Below, one piece after another: positions 8,618-16,736 of a stretch of DNA of 61,866 nucleotides. Position 1 is the stretch's first letter. Each line of letters opens with the position of its first letter. Under the pieces are notes generated by a model that saw only the letters and a program-made list of their open reading frames with translations, was not told the DNA's origin and made no database searches. The stretch is from Sphingomonas sp. AR_OL41 (GTDB lineage Bacteria; Pseudomonadota; Alphaproteobacteria; Sphingomonadales; Sphingomonadaceae): assembly GCF_029911635.1 (NCBI RefSeq), contig NZ_JARYTI010000028.1:1-61866 (forward strand), written 5' to 3'. The position numbers and the translations under genes are program-made.

Positions 8618-9412
8618 TCAGGCGGCGAGTTGGGTCGGCTCGGCGACCTTGTCGCTCTCACGCCGGCTGAGATAGGACGCCATTTCCGCGCCAAGCTCGC
8701 GTTGCGCGGTGAGATAGGCGACCGGTGCGCGCAGGCCGAGCCGGGCACGCGCCGCCTCGATCGGCTCGTGGAGCAGCTTGAGATAGTCCTCGCCGGCGAG
8801 CCACTTGGCCTGTTTGCCGCGACGATAGCCTTCCCATACGGCCCTGGCGAACAGCGTGCTTTTGGTCACGCGCAGGCTCTTGAGCGCCGCGGCACTGCCG
8901 ATGAACGCCCAGCCCAGACCGCCGACCTGCGCATAGCTGAACGCGACGAGTGCGGCCTCGCCCAGACTCTCATCCGCCTTATAGCCGGTCATCACATGCC
9001 AGATGTCGTGCGTGTCCCGCACCCGCCGACCGAACCAGGCATAGGGATGCGGCATGTCTTCTTCGCGGTTGATTTTCGACACTTCGGCGAGACCGTCTGC
9101 GGAGTAACCGGTGGATTCGAGGAAGTGCCGATAGGCCGCGCCGACGGTGCCGGGTGCGAACTGCTGCGCGAAACCGGGCCGCGACAAGACCTCGGCCAGT
9201 TCGACCCGCTCATAGGCCATGCGACCGCCTTCTTCGGTGGCGATGAACTGCGCATAGCTTTTTGGCGTCGCGCCGACGTTGAGCGCGCGCATGATGCGGA
9301 ACACCTGGGTGGTGTCGTCACCATTGGCCATCAGCTTGCCGATCGCATCGAAGGCGGTGCGCCAGTCGCGGCGTCCGGTCGTGCCGGGGAAAGGGGGAAG
9401 CGTGGCGGCCAT
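8618..9412 (-). CDS. COQ4-family ubiquinone biosynthesis protein
   Basis: COQ4-type proteins support ubiquinone biosynthesis; the eukaryotic member organises the Coq complex and has been linked to C1 decarboxylation/hydroxylation of the ring. The 264-residue sequence shows the family metal motif: H135-D136-x-x-H139 in the stretch THDIWHVMTGY, with E152 downstream (spacing 12 rather than the usual 11). The helical C-terminus and MPHPYAWFGRRVRDTHD context are typical. AAGGA lies 8 nt before the ATG at 9412, which is why I reject the upstream start at 9433. A strong promoter-like pair lies at 9439-9467. Probably transcribed together with recF. Confidence 0.8.
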   Translation of the reverse strand: MAATLPPFPGTTGRRDWRTAFDAIGKLMANGDDTTQVFRIMRALNVGATPKSYAQFIATEEGGRMAYERVELAEVLSRPGFAQQFAPGTVGAAYRHFLESTGYSADGLAEVSKINREEDMPHPYAWFGRRVRDTHDIWHVMTGYKADESLGEAALVAFSYAQVGGLGWAFIGSAAALKSLRVTKSTLFARAVWEGYRRGKQAKWLAGEDYLKLLHEPIEAARARLGLRAPVAYLTAQRELGAEMASYLSRRESDKVAEPTQLAA

Positions 9413-9438
9413 CGGTCGATTCCTTACTGACAACTATG

Positions 9439-9467
9439 TTAATAACACTCGGGATGCCCATCGTCAA
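9439..9467 (-). promoter_or_regulatory. Sigma-70 promoter of the coq4-recF unit
   Basis: On the minus strand TTGACG (9462-9467) and TATTAA (9439-9444) are separated by exactly 17 nt, close to the vegetative consensus. The -10 overlaps a near-palindrome GTTAATAAC (9438-9446), which could be an operator half. The coq4 start codon is 26 nt downstream of the -10. Confidence 0.6.
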
Positions 9468-9771
9468 GTTGGCCATAACCTCGTCATGCTCAAAATCCGT
9501 TCACGCACGAGATTGACGATCTCAAGCGCGATTGCCTCGCCATGGCTTCTCAAAATCCGGCGCGAACGGGTGAGGTTGCTGCCGCTAGGCACGGGTCGAG
9601 CGACGAGGGGTATCGGCGAGCCGACCAACGCCAGTTTGCGCGCCGGTCGGATCAGCGGTACGAGCGGGCGTCGCTTTGCAACGATTGCGCCAACGCGGCC
9701 GAGTGTCCAGTCTCGGGCATCGCATTGGCCTGCCGAGCAAACGCCGACCAACAGGGGGCATATGGGGCGAT
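9468..9771. other. Intergenic region before the DUF5989-SGNH-MBOAT unit
   Basis: About 300 nt with no convincing gene; reading frames on both strands have no recognisable protein. It must hold the promoter for the plus-strand unit starting at 9772, but I cannot pick out a convincing -35/-10 pair. CAGGGGG at 9752-9758 is the purine run nearest that start. Confidence 0.4.
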
Positions 9772-9924
9772 ATGCAGGTTATTTCCGAGTTCATGCGATT
9801 TCTGTTCGGGGCGCGATCGCGGCTGATCCTTCTCCCCTTCGTGTTTTTTTTGCTGCTGTTCGCGATCATGTTCGTTCTGGTTGAAGGCACAGCCTGGGCG
9901 CCGTTCGTATACGCGCTCTTTTGA
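9772..9924 (+). CDS. DUF5989 (SxtK-like) membrane microprotein
   Basis: A 50-residue protein with one membrane helix: basic RFLFGARSR, then a Leu/Phe-rich stretch (about 18-37), then the conserved tail EGTAWAPFVYALF. The pattern of basic helix, hydrophobic segment and G(S/T)AxAPFxYxLF end is the DUF5989 family, which is found beside SxtJ-like membrane proteins and carbamoyltransferases. As I recall, the saxitoxin cluster gene sxtK encodes a comparable small protein next to sxtI and sxtJ. Its role is unknown; an accessory or tethering role for the carbamoyltransferase is inference. Its TGA overlaps the ATG of the next gene by one base (TGATG), which indicates translational coupling. Confidence 0.8.
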   Translation: MQVISEFMRFLFGARSRLILLPFVFFLLLFAIMFVLVEGTAWAPFVYALF

Positions 9925-10967
9925 TGTCGTCGATGGTGCCCGAATTCTCTGTGCGGCGGGCTGTGCAGTCGGTGCTGTTGATGCTCTGTGGCGTCCTTCT
10001 CGCCTGCGCCGCTGGCGAGATCCTTGTCCGCGTCGCGACAGCGAACCAGGAAAATTACGTCATCGAAATGTGGCGGTACGCGCGGCTGCTGAAGGAAAAG
10101 AGCGCGGATCCGAAGATTGGGCATCAGAACCGCCCGGACAGTTCGGCGCGTCTTCAGGGCGTCGATGTGAATATTAACGCGCTGGGCATGCGCGGCCCGA
10201 TGCCTGACCCGCGCATTCCCGCGGACCGGACCGTCGTCATTCTGGGCGACTCGGTCGCGCTTGGCTGGGGTGTGCCGGAGCAAAGGACGCTGCGTGCCCA
10301 GCTCGCAAGCGCGCTCGGCACCGATATCCAGGTTCTCAACGCCGGTGTCGGGAACATGAATCTCGCCCAGGTCGTGGCGCTTTGGGCCCATCTGCGGACG
10401 CGGGTCCATGCCGGAACGATCGTTGTTCTGGCGACGGCACGATCGAGTACCGTTCAACCTCCAGACACGACCAACTGGCTGATCGAGCACAGCGAGCTCG
10501 CGGCGCTGACAGTGACCTTTTTTCGCCAGTCGACCAGCGGCGCGACGGGGCGCGATGGCTTGGTTGCCGCCTATCGGCGCGACTGGACGAACGGCGCGGG
10601 TCTCGACGCGATGCGCGGCGCCCTGGATCGGTTGAAGCTGATGCAGGCAGAACGCAAGACCCGCATCATCGTCGCGGCGATGCCCGAGACGCATGACATG
10701 CAGCGCTATTCCCTGGGCTTCATCACCGACGGCCTGAAGCACGAGTCGCTTCAGCGTGGCTGGGAGTTTGTGGACCTGTTGCCCTTGTTTCGTGACGAAC
10801 CGAGCGAGAATTTCCGGGTCTCGCCGCAGGACGCGCACCCGAACGGTGAAGCTTTTCGCCGGATCGCGGCGCAATTGGCACCGGTGATCCGACGCGCCAC
10901 CACGTCCCCGCCTGGATGCAAGGCAGGGCCCGGCACCGGCCCGCAAGATTGTCCGTCGGCGCACTGA
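9924..10967 (+). CDS. SGNH/GDSL hydrolase-like protein paired with MBOAT
   Basis: The 347-residue protein has an N-terminal membrane anchor (about 13-31) and a periplasmic SGNH domain. Block I is VVILGDSVALGWG with nucleophile S110; the NAGVGNMN stretch supplies block II/III; block V is DAHPN, giving the Asp-x-x-His pair near 311-314. Such proteins accompany MBOAT O-acyltransferases, as AlgJ/AlgX do in alginate acetylation, and transfer or remove acyl groups on surface glycans. Start ATG at 9924 overlaps the DUF5989 stop; a TTG at 9921 is possible. The MBOAT gene follows after 9 nt. The C-terminal 30 residues are Pro/Gly/Cys-rich and unassigned. Confidence 0.8.
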   Translation: MSSMVPEFSVRRAVQSVLLMLCGVLLACAAGEILVRVATANQENYVIEMWRYARLLKEKSADPKIGHQNRPDSSARLQGVDVNINALGMRGPMPDPRIPADRTVVILGDSVALGWGVPEQRTLRAQLASALGTDIQVLNAGVGNMNLAQVVALWAHLRTRVHAGTIVVLATARSSTVQPPDTTNWLIEHSELAALTVTFFRQSTSGATGRDGLVAAYRRDWTNGAGLDAMRGALDRLKLMQAERKTRIIVAAMPETHDMQRYSLGFITDGLKHESLQRGWEFVDLLPLFRDEPSENFRVSPQDAHPNGEAFRRIAAQLAPVIRRATTSPPGCKAGPGTGPQDCPSAH

Positions 10968-10976
10968 CCAGTCGCC

Positions 10977-12341
10977 GTGCTTTTCCAGCTACCGGTCTTT
11001 CTCTGCTTCCTGGCGGTGTTTGCATCCCTGCTCGCGCTATGTCCGCGCCGCTTCGTGCTGCCCTATGTCGTCGGCGCCAGCCTGATCTTCTATGCTTGGT
11101 GGAATCCGCCCTATGTCGCGATATTGCTGGGGCTGATGATCGCGACATGGGCGATGGCCAGGCTGGTCTGGCGGCGACCATCGCTGCTGCCTCTTACCAT
11201 CGTCATTGCCCTGATTCCCCTGGCGCTGTTCAAATATACCGATTTCTTCTTGCGCACCGTCGGTGCACTGACCGGGCGGGAAGCACCGCAGCTTCACTGG
11301 CTGCTGCCGCTGGGCATCTCGTTCGTCACCTTCACCATCATCAGCGTGCTGGTCGATACGGCACGAAACCGCACCCAGCCGCCGCCCGACTTCATGCGGC
11401 TGAGCGTCTACATTACCTTCTTCCCGCATCTGATCGCCGGCCCGATTCTCAGAATGCGCCAGGTGGTGCCGCAGCTGGATGGCATCCGCATCGACTGGCC
11501 CCGGATCGCGCCCAACCTCGGGCTGTTCGCCGTCGGCATGATGAAGAAGGTGCTCATCGCCGATCCGCTCGGCGGCTATGTCGACACCGCATATGGCCAT
11601 GTCGGCCAGTTGAGCGGAGTCGAAGCGCTTTTGGCGATGCTGGGTTTTTCGATCCAGATCTACTGCGATTTCGCCGCTTATTCCGATATGGCTATCGCAT
11701 TGGCGGGGATGTTCGGAATCGCCTTCCCGGAAAATTTCAAATCGCCCTATGCCGCATCGAGCATGGGAGAGATCTGGCGGCGTTGGCACATGACGCTCAG
11801 CTTCTGGCTGCGCGACTATGTCTTCAAGCCGTTGCACCGCCACCTCCACAAATATAGCGGCCACCTCGCCATCATGGCGACCATGATGATATCGGGCCTG
11901 TGGCACGGCGCCAACTGGACGTTCATCATCTGGGGAACCGCGCAGGGCATGCTCATGGTCGTCGACCATATGTCCGGCTATGCGCGTTTCTCGGCGCGCG
12001 CGCGCGGACCGCTGCTCTGGCTTTGCATCGTCCTGACCTTCCTCGAATGGACGGTGCTGCTCGTCATCTTTCGCGCGCCCTCTGTTCACATTGCCCGTTC
12101 GATGCTGGAAAGTGCGCTTGGCGCACATGGCTGGCAGATCTGGCCGCAGCAAGGAGGATTGATTCTGGGTCTCTCGGCCTTGACCCTGACGCTCCACGCG
12201 CGCGACCAGGTCGGGACGATTCGCGCCGCGGTTGCGCGCATGCCGATCGCGCTATCGCTACCGCTGTCGCTGACCATCATCCTGGCCTGCACGATCCTGG
12301 CGGCGGGACGACCGGAGACTTTCTACTATTTCGATTTCTGA
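10977..12341 (+). CDS. MBOAT-family O-acyltransferase (AlgI-like)
   Basis: A polytopic inner-membrane protein of 454 residues with about ten hydrophobic segments. It carries the MBOAT hallmarks: SFVTFTIISVLVD, FFPHLIAGPI, a cytoplasmic loop with WRRWHMTLSFWLRDY, and SGLWHGANWTF holding the catalytic His near residue 310. AlgI-type members pass acyl groups from a cytoplasmic donor across the membrane to a periplasmic SGNH partner that decorates polysaccharide. GTG start at 10977, 9 nt after the SGNH gene. Its 3' end overlaps the convergent second SGNH gene by 16 nt. Confidence 0.9.
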   Translation: MLFQLPVFLCFLAVFASLLALCPRRFVLPYVVGASLIFYAWWNPPYVAILLGLMIATWAMARLVWRRPSLLPLTIVIALIPLALFKYTDFFLRTVGALTGREAPQLHWLLPLGISFVTFTIISVLVDTARNRTQPPPDFMRLSVYITFFPHLIAGPILRMRQVVPQLDGIRIDWPRIAPNLGLFAVGMMKKVLIADPLGGYVDTAYGHVGQLSGVEALLAMLGFSIQIYCDFAAYSDMAIALAGMFGIAFPENFKSPYAASSMGEIWRRWHMTLSFWLRDYVFKPLHRHLHKYSGHLAIMATMMISGLWHGANWTFIIWGTAQGMLMVVDHMSGYARFSARARGPLLWLCIVLTFLEWTVLLVIFRAPSVHIARSMLESALGAHGWQIWPQQGGLILGLSALTLTLHARDQVGTIRAAVARMPIALSLPLSLTIILACTILAAGRPETFYYFDF

Positions 12342-13417
12342 GCGGGCGAAGCGACCGCCACCTTGTCCGCTGGGCTGAAGAAACCCGCGCCGACACGTCG
12401 GGCGATCGCGCGCGCCAGCACCGCCTGTCCCGTTGCCGACATATGTCCCGTCAGATCGATGAAATAAGGCGGCTGTCCGTCGAAGGCGCCCGAGAGATCG
12501 TAGACGCCGGCGATCGGCTGTTGCTCGAGCCGACGGCGCAACGCCCATGTGAGCGGGCCCATGAACCGCTCCCCAAATTGCAGATTGGAATGATCCGAGC
12601 GATTGCCAAACGGCGTCGGCGGGACGACGATCGCCAACGGAACGCCGACGCGCCGCGCATAGGCGAGCGCACTTTCAAGATCGTAGATCAGTCGATCGAC
12701 CTGCAACGCGACTTCTCGCGGCTCGGCGCAGTGCAGGGCATCGCGCCCGACCCTTTTGCTCTGCGCACGGCCGAACAGCCGGGCAAGAGCGAGGCCCGGC
12801 TCCCGGGCTTCGAGCGCCGGCCCGGACCGACATTCGGTCAAATCCATCGGCCCGCTGACGAGAATGACGAAATCGAAGCGCATGCGCTTGTCGCGCAGCA
12901 CGCGCCATGTCGCGATGCTCTGCCGCACTTTCTGCCCGGGGACGGCGAAGTTGCGCAAGGCGATGCCCGGCAGGGCACGCTGCAGATTGGCGGCGAGCGT
13001 CTCGTCATCAAGATCGTAAAGACCGAAGGCCTGTGACGCGCCCAACAACAACCCTGTTGCGACCGGGCTCCGCACCGCCGGCGTCAAGCGCTCGCCGTCC
13101 GGTCCGATATGAAAGCCGGGCCGGGAGATCGGCAGGGGAGTCGCGCCGATCGCCGTGCTCTCCTCGGCGACGCGCATGTCGGCAAACCGATAATAATTTT
13201 GTGCCGGTACCACCCCGCTGACCAGGCCGTTCCGATCGCGGATTTTGGCAGTTTGCTCGTTGAACCTGCTGCTGATCAGCCGCCCCTGGCTAAGCACGAC
13301 ATCAAGAATGCCGTCGGCCAGGCAAAACAGGATCGCGATGTAAAATACCACCAGAAGGGCTGTTTTGCCGTGGCGCATCACGAGGCGCGCCCTAGGCCAT
13401 AAAGGGGCGATGTTCAT
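12326..13417 (-). CDS. Second SGNH-like membrane-anchored protein
   Basis: A 363-residue protein with an N-terminal signal anchor (about 18-40) and a divergent SGNH domain. The nucleophile elbow reads LLLGASQAFG with S128 instead of the usual GDS, FVILVSGPMD is the third block, and the C-terminal acid/His pair is DLTGHMSATGQ near 330. It is not a close copy of the protein at 9924. The ATG at 13417 has AAGG upstream; the frame is open to 13486. It begins 22 nt after the carbamoyltransferase stop, so it is probably the last gene of that minus-strand unit. Substrate unknown; O-acyl transfer or esterase activity on the same polymer is inferred. Confidence 0.7.
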   Translation of the reverse strand: MNIAPLWPRARLVMRHGKTALLVVFYIAILFCLADGILDVVLSQGRLISSRFNEQTAKIRDRNGLVSGVVPAQNYYRFADMRVAEESTAIGATPLPISRPGFHIGPDGERLTPAVRSPVATGLLLGASQAFGLYDLDDETLAANLQRALPGIALRNFAVPGQKVRQSIATWRVLRDKRMRFDFVILVSGPMDLTECRSGPALEAREPGLALARLFGRAQSKRVGRDALHCAEPREVALQVDRLIYDLESALAYARRVGVPLAIVVPPTPFGNRSDHSNLQFGERFMGPLTWALRRRLEQQPIAGVYDLSGAFDGQPPYFIDLTGHMSATGQAVLARAIARRVGAGFFSPADKVAVASPAQKSK

Positions 13418-13439
13418 ATCCCGACCTTGCATTCCGCGC

Positions 13440-15278
13440 TCAATCCGGCGCAAAGGCGCGCTCGCCAAGCGCGCCGTCACGTGCACGTTGGCCGGACTTC
13501 TTCACCAAGCAATTGCCGATGGCAAGCACATCCAGATCGGTCGCCATGAAGCAGGCAAAGGCCTCTTCCGGCTGGCAGACGATCGGCTCCCCGCGCTCGT
13601 TGAAGCTCGTATTCACCAGCGCCGAGCAGCCGGTGCGCGCCTTGAAGGCCTTGAGCAGACGATGGAAGCGATCGTTCGATCGGGCATCCACGGTTTGCAC
13701 GCGCGCCGACCCGTCGACATGCGTGGTGGCCGGGAGATCGCAGGCGACCGGTCGCAAGGCTATTTCTTGTCCGCTCGACGGCGCCACGGCCGCATCGTCG
13801 CGCCGTGACGCCGCCAGTTCGGCCACGAACAGCATGTAATTCGAAGCGCGGTCCAGGTTGAACCAGTCCGCCGCGTCTTCTTGCAGGATGGCGGGCGCGA
13901 ACGGGCGAAAGCTCTCGCGCTTCTTGATCTTGAGGTTCAGCCGAGCCTGCATGGTCGCGGATCGCGGATCGGCGAGGATCGAGCGGGCGCCGAGCGCGCG
14001 CGGCCCGAATTCCATCCGGCCCTGGAACCAGCCCAGCGCCTCGCCCCGTTCCAGCGCATCGGCGCACGCCTCGATGAGATCGGTCTCGTCCAATCGCGTG
14101 AAGTGTGCGCCGCACGCCCGCAAGCGTGCTTCGATATCCTGCTGCTCGAACGCCGGCCCGAGCAGGGCGCCGTTCATCCCGTCGGGGGCGGCGGGCACCT
14201 GGCGTGGCTGCGACAATTGCAGGTGATAGGCAGCGAGCGCGGCCCCCAGCGCCCCGCCTGAATCACCGGCGGCGGGCTGGATCCAGATTTCGCGGAACGC
14301 GCCGTCGCGGAGTATTTTTCCATTGGCCACGCAGTTCAGCGCGACACCGCCCGCCATGCACAGATTGGGGCAACCGGTTTCACGGGCCAGCGCACGGGTC
14401 ATGCGTAGCACGGAGAGTTCCACGACGGCCTGTATCGACGCCGCCATGTCGGCGTGGAATGGTTCGAGCGCCGATTCCGGTTCGCGGGGCGATCGGCCGA
14501 ACAGCGCATGGAAGCGCGGCGAGGTCATCGTCAGGCCGGTGCAATAGTCGAAATAGGATTGGTCGAGCCAGAACGAGCCATCGGCCTTGAGATCGAGCAG
14601 ATTGTCGAGAATCAGATCGCGGTACCGTGGCGTGCCATAGGGCGCCAACCCCATGAGCTTGTATTCCCCGGAATTTACCCGGAAGCCGCAATAGGTCGTG
14701 AAGGCCGAATAGAGCAGTCCGAGCGAATGCGGAAAGCGGATTTCCCGCAATATTTCGATCGATGCGCCCTTGCCCAGCCCCTGCGAGGTCGTCGTCCATT
14801 CGCCGACGCCATCCATCGTCAGGATCGCCGCTTCCTCGAACGGCGAAGGATAAAAGGCCGAGGCGGCGTGGCTGAGATGATGCTCCGAAAAGAGCAGCCG
14901 CGTCGTGCCGCCCAGCCCCGGATCGATCGCGTCCAGCGCCGTTCCGATGGCGGTTTTCTGGAACAGTTTCTCGCGTAGCCACGTCGGGATCGCGGCGCGG
15001 AATGACGTGAATCCGCGCGGCGCCGTGGCGAGATAGGTGTGCAGCAGGCGTTCGAACTTCAGAAAGGGCTTGTCGTAATAAACGACGTAATCAATTTCGC
15101 TGCCGCTGCATCCCGCCTGTTCGAGGCAATAACGCAAGGCGTTGGCCGGGAAGGCGGCATCATGCTTGATCCGCGAAAAGCGCTCTTCTTCGGCCGCTGC
15201 GACGACGCGGCCCTCCTCGATGATCGCGGCGGCGCTGTTGTGGTAGAAAGCGGACAGGCCGACGATCCGGATGCTCAT
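13440..15278 (-). CDS. Carbamoyltransferase (SxtI/NodU/TobZ-like)
   Basis: O-carbamoyltransferases of this family make carbamoyladenylate from carbamoyl phosphate and ATP in a Kae1-like domain and transfer the carbamoyl group to a hydroxyl. The 612-residue length is usual. The start IRIVGLSAFYHNSAA is diagnostic. The metal-binding motif is in SEHHLSHAASAFY near 140-152, NSGEYKLMGLAPYG is near 220, MAGGVALNCVANGK is near 335, and the C-terminal domain signature GRMEFGPRALGARSIL is near 450. The ATG at 15278 follows AGGAG only one base away and 4 nt after the SxtJ-like stop, so translation is likely coupled. Acceptor unknown; a surface polysaccharide is inferred from the neighbours. Confidence 0.92.
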   Translation of the reverse strand: MSIRIVGLSAFYHNSAAAIIEEGRVVAAAEEERFSRIKHDAAFPANALRYCLEQAGCSGSEIDYVVYYDKPFLKFERLLHTYLATAPRGFTSFRAAIPTWLREKLFQKTAIGTALDAIDPGLGGTTRLLFSEHHLSHAASAFYPSPFEEAAILTMDGVGEWTTTSQGLGKGASIEILREIRFPHSLGLLYSAFTTYCGFRVNSGEYKLMGLAPYGTPRYRDLILDNLLDLKADGSFWLDQSYFDYCTGLTMTSPRFHALFGRSPREPESALEPFHADMAASIQAVVELSVLRMTRALARETGCPNLCMAGGVALNCVANGKILRDGAFREIWIQPAAGDSGGALGAALAAYHLQLSQPRQVPAAPDGMNGALLGPAFEQQDIEARLRACGAHFTRLDETDLIEACADALERGEALGWFQGRMEFGPRALGARSILADPRSATMQARLNLKIKKRESFRPFAPAILQEDAADWFNLDRASNYMLFVAELAASRRDDAAVAPSSGQEIALRPVACDLPATTHVDGSARVQTVDARSNDRFHRLLKAFKARTGCSALVNTSFNERGEPIVCQPEEAFACFMATDLDVLAIGNCLVKKSGQRARDGALGERAFAPD

Positions 15279-15282
15279 GCTC

Positions 15283-15798
15283 CTAGTATTGATTTTCCAT
15301 GCCGGCGGTGGGTTCGGCGCGGGAATCGCGCTTGATCCAGTAGCTTGCCGTTGCGCGATCCGCACGCAGACGAAGCAGATCGATCCGGAAGACGGCGCGG
15401 ATCACGAGGCTGCCGGGGACGAAGATGGCGAAATAGATCAGCGCCAGAAAGATCGGGCTCATCACCTTCTGTATCCGGCTACTGACCCAGTTGGTGCCCC
15501 GGCGGAGCGCATCCAGCCAATGCGGACGCAGCAGCGATAACGCCAGCACGAGGAGAGCGAGGCACAGCGGCAGGTAGCGCGGCGCGCCCGAACGCAACAG
15601 CGGTGCAATTGCCACGACGCCAAACAGGGCGGCAAGGCTCAGCCCAAAGCGACGATTCGGATCCCTTGATCTCACAGCCGCGTTGCCACCGTCTTCCCCA
15701 CCATATTGTTCTGCTGTCCTGAAGGCGGGCATTCGCTGGGACGAAATCCGACCTTGTGTGGCAGCAACCACACCGTCCGGCAACATGACTTTGTGCAC
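15283..15798 (-). CDS. SxtJ-like membrane protein
   Basis: The core (about residues 49-145) has three predicted membrane segments: FGLSLAALFGVVAIAPLL, a Leu-rich helix after PRYLPL, and SPIFLALIYFAIFVPGS. It ends in a basic tail. A FGL-type first helix, a middle helix and a third ending near a GS motif match the SxtJ family, found next to SxtI-type carbamoyltransferases. Function is unknown. The start is uncertain: GTG 15798, ATG 15786 and ATG 15732 are all in frame, and none has a strong ribosome binding site; the N-terminal 45 residues look unlike the family. It lies 56 nt downstream of the alpha/beta hydrolase and 4 nt upstream of the carbamoyltransferase. Confidence 0.75.
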   Translation of the reverse strand: MHKVMLPDGVVAATQGRISSQRMPAFRTAEQYGGEDGGNAAVRSRDPNRRFGLSLAALFGVVAIAPLLRSGAPRYLPLCLALLVLALSLLRPHWLDALRRGTNWVSSRIQKVMSPIFLALIYFAIFVPGSLVIRAVFRIDLLRLRADRATASYWIKRDSRAEPTAGMENQY

Positions 15799-15854
15799 GA
15801 CCAGCCGGTCGCTGCTACAGATAGCGATGTCGGAAAATGGTCATGCCACGATCG

Positions 15855-16736
15855 TCACCCGCGCCCTGCCGCCTGTCGCAAAAACGTCAGCAGGGCCGCA
15901 CGATAGGCCGGTGATTCATCGTGCGATACGGCGGCATGATCGGCGCCGGTCGCCCACCATAGTCGCTTCGGTCCGCGCACAGCGTCATAGAGCGCGCGCG
16001 TCTCGGCAGGCGGGGTGTACCGGTCATCGGTGCCGCCAATCACCAGCACCGGCGCCTTGAGGTGGGCGACCTGCTCGATTGGTGCGAGCGCGGTGGGAGA
16101 GACCCCGAAACGCGGTTGCGCCTGGTAACTCAGCAGCGGTTCGAGCCAGCCAAACACCGCGAGGCCGCCCGTCGCGACGAGTCGGTTGCGAATCGCGTGG
16201 CGGATATCGGGGTAGACCGCCTGCAAGATGAAGCCTTGGGCAGGCAAAGGGCCGCGCTCGCCCAGCAAGGCAGATGCGCCGCCGAGTGAAATGCCGAGCA
16301 CAACGATCGCGCCACCCTGTTGCTTCCGTTTGAGCCACGCAAACGCCGCCGCTGCGTCGCGCGCCTCGAACAGACCGAAGCTGTGCGACGCACGTGCCGA
16401 TTCGCCATGTCCGCGAAAATCGATGGTCAGCGCAGCGTAACCCTGGCGCGAAAGCCATTCGGCAGTCGATGCCACCGCCGCGCGCGATGCGCCATTGCCA
16501 TGGAGCAGCAATATCGCAGGCGCGTCTGGACGCTTGCCGGGCCAATAGGTTGCCGCAATCATCAGGCCATCGCTGGCGCGCAGTTGGAAATCCTGCGCCG
16601 GGGCAACAGCCGCCGCGACGTGCGATGGTGAGGGACGCATTAGAAAGCTGCCGACCGCCCACAGCGCGGCCAGAGCGCCGATCGCCAGCAACAGCAGAGC
16701 CAATGCCCAGCACCGCAACGCGCGGCGCCCGGGCAT
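15855..16736 (-). CDS. Alpha/beta hydrolase, membrane-anchored
   Basis: A 293-residue serine hydrolase with an N-terminal hydrophobic anchor (about 8-30). The oxyanion motif LLLHGNGAS, the DFRGHGES loop, the nucleophile elbow LGISLGGAS, the acid loop GGTDDRYTPP and a terminal GADHAAV catalytic His are all present. It resembles the YfhR/BEM46-type esterases. The ATG at 16736 overlaps the dnaN stop as TGATG (a GTG at 16739 is the alternative), so it is co-transcribed and translationally coupled with dnaN. Physiological substrate is unknown. Confidence 0.85.
   Translation of the reverse strand: MPGRRALRCWALALLLLAIGALAALWAVGSFLMRPSPSHVAAAVAPAQDFQLRASDGLMIAATYWPGKRPDAPAILLLHGNGASRAAVASTAEWLSRQGYAALTIDFRGHGESARASHSFGLFEARDAAAAFAWLKRKQQGGAIVVLGISLGGASALLGERGPLPAQGFILQAVYPDIRHAIRNRLVATGGLAVFGWLEPLLSYQAQPRFGVSPTALAPIEQVAHLKAPVLVIGGTDDRYTPPAETRALYDAVRGPKRLWWATGADHAAVSHDESPAYRAALLTFLRQAAGRG

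Noticed and set aside
13417..13486. N-terminal extension of the second SGNH protein
   Set aside because: The upstream codons overlap the carbamoyltransferase end, and AAGG before 13417 with a following signal anchor is the better start.
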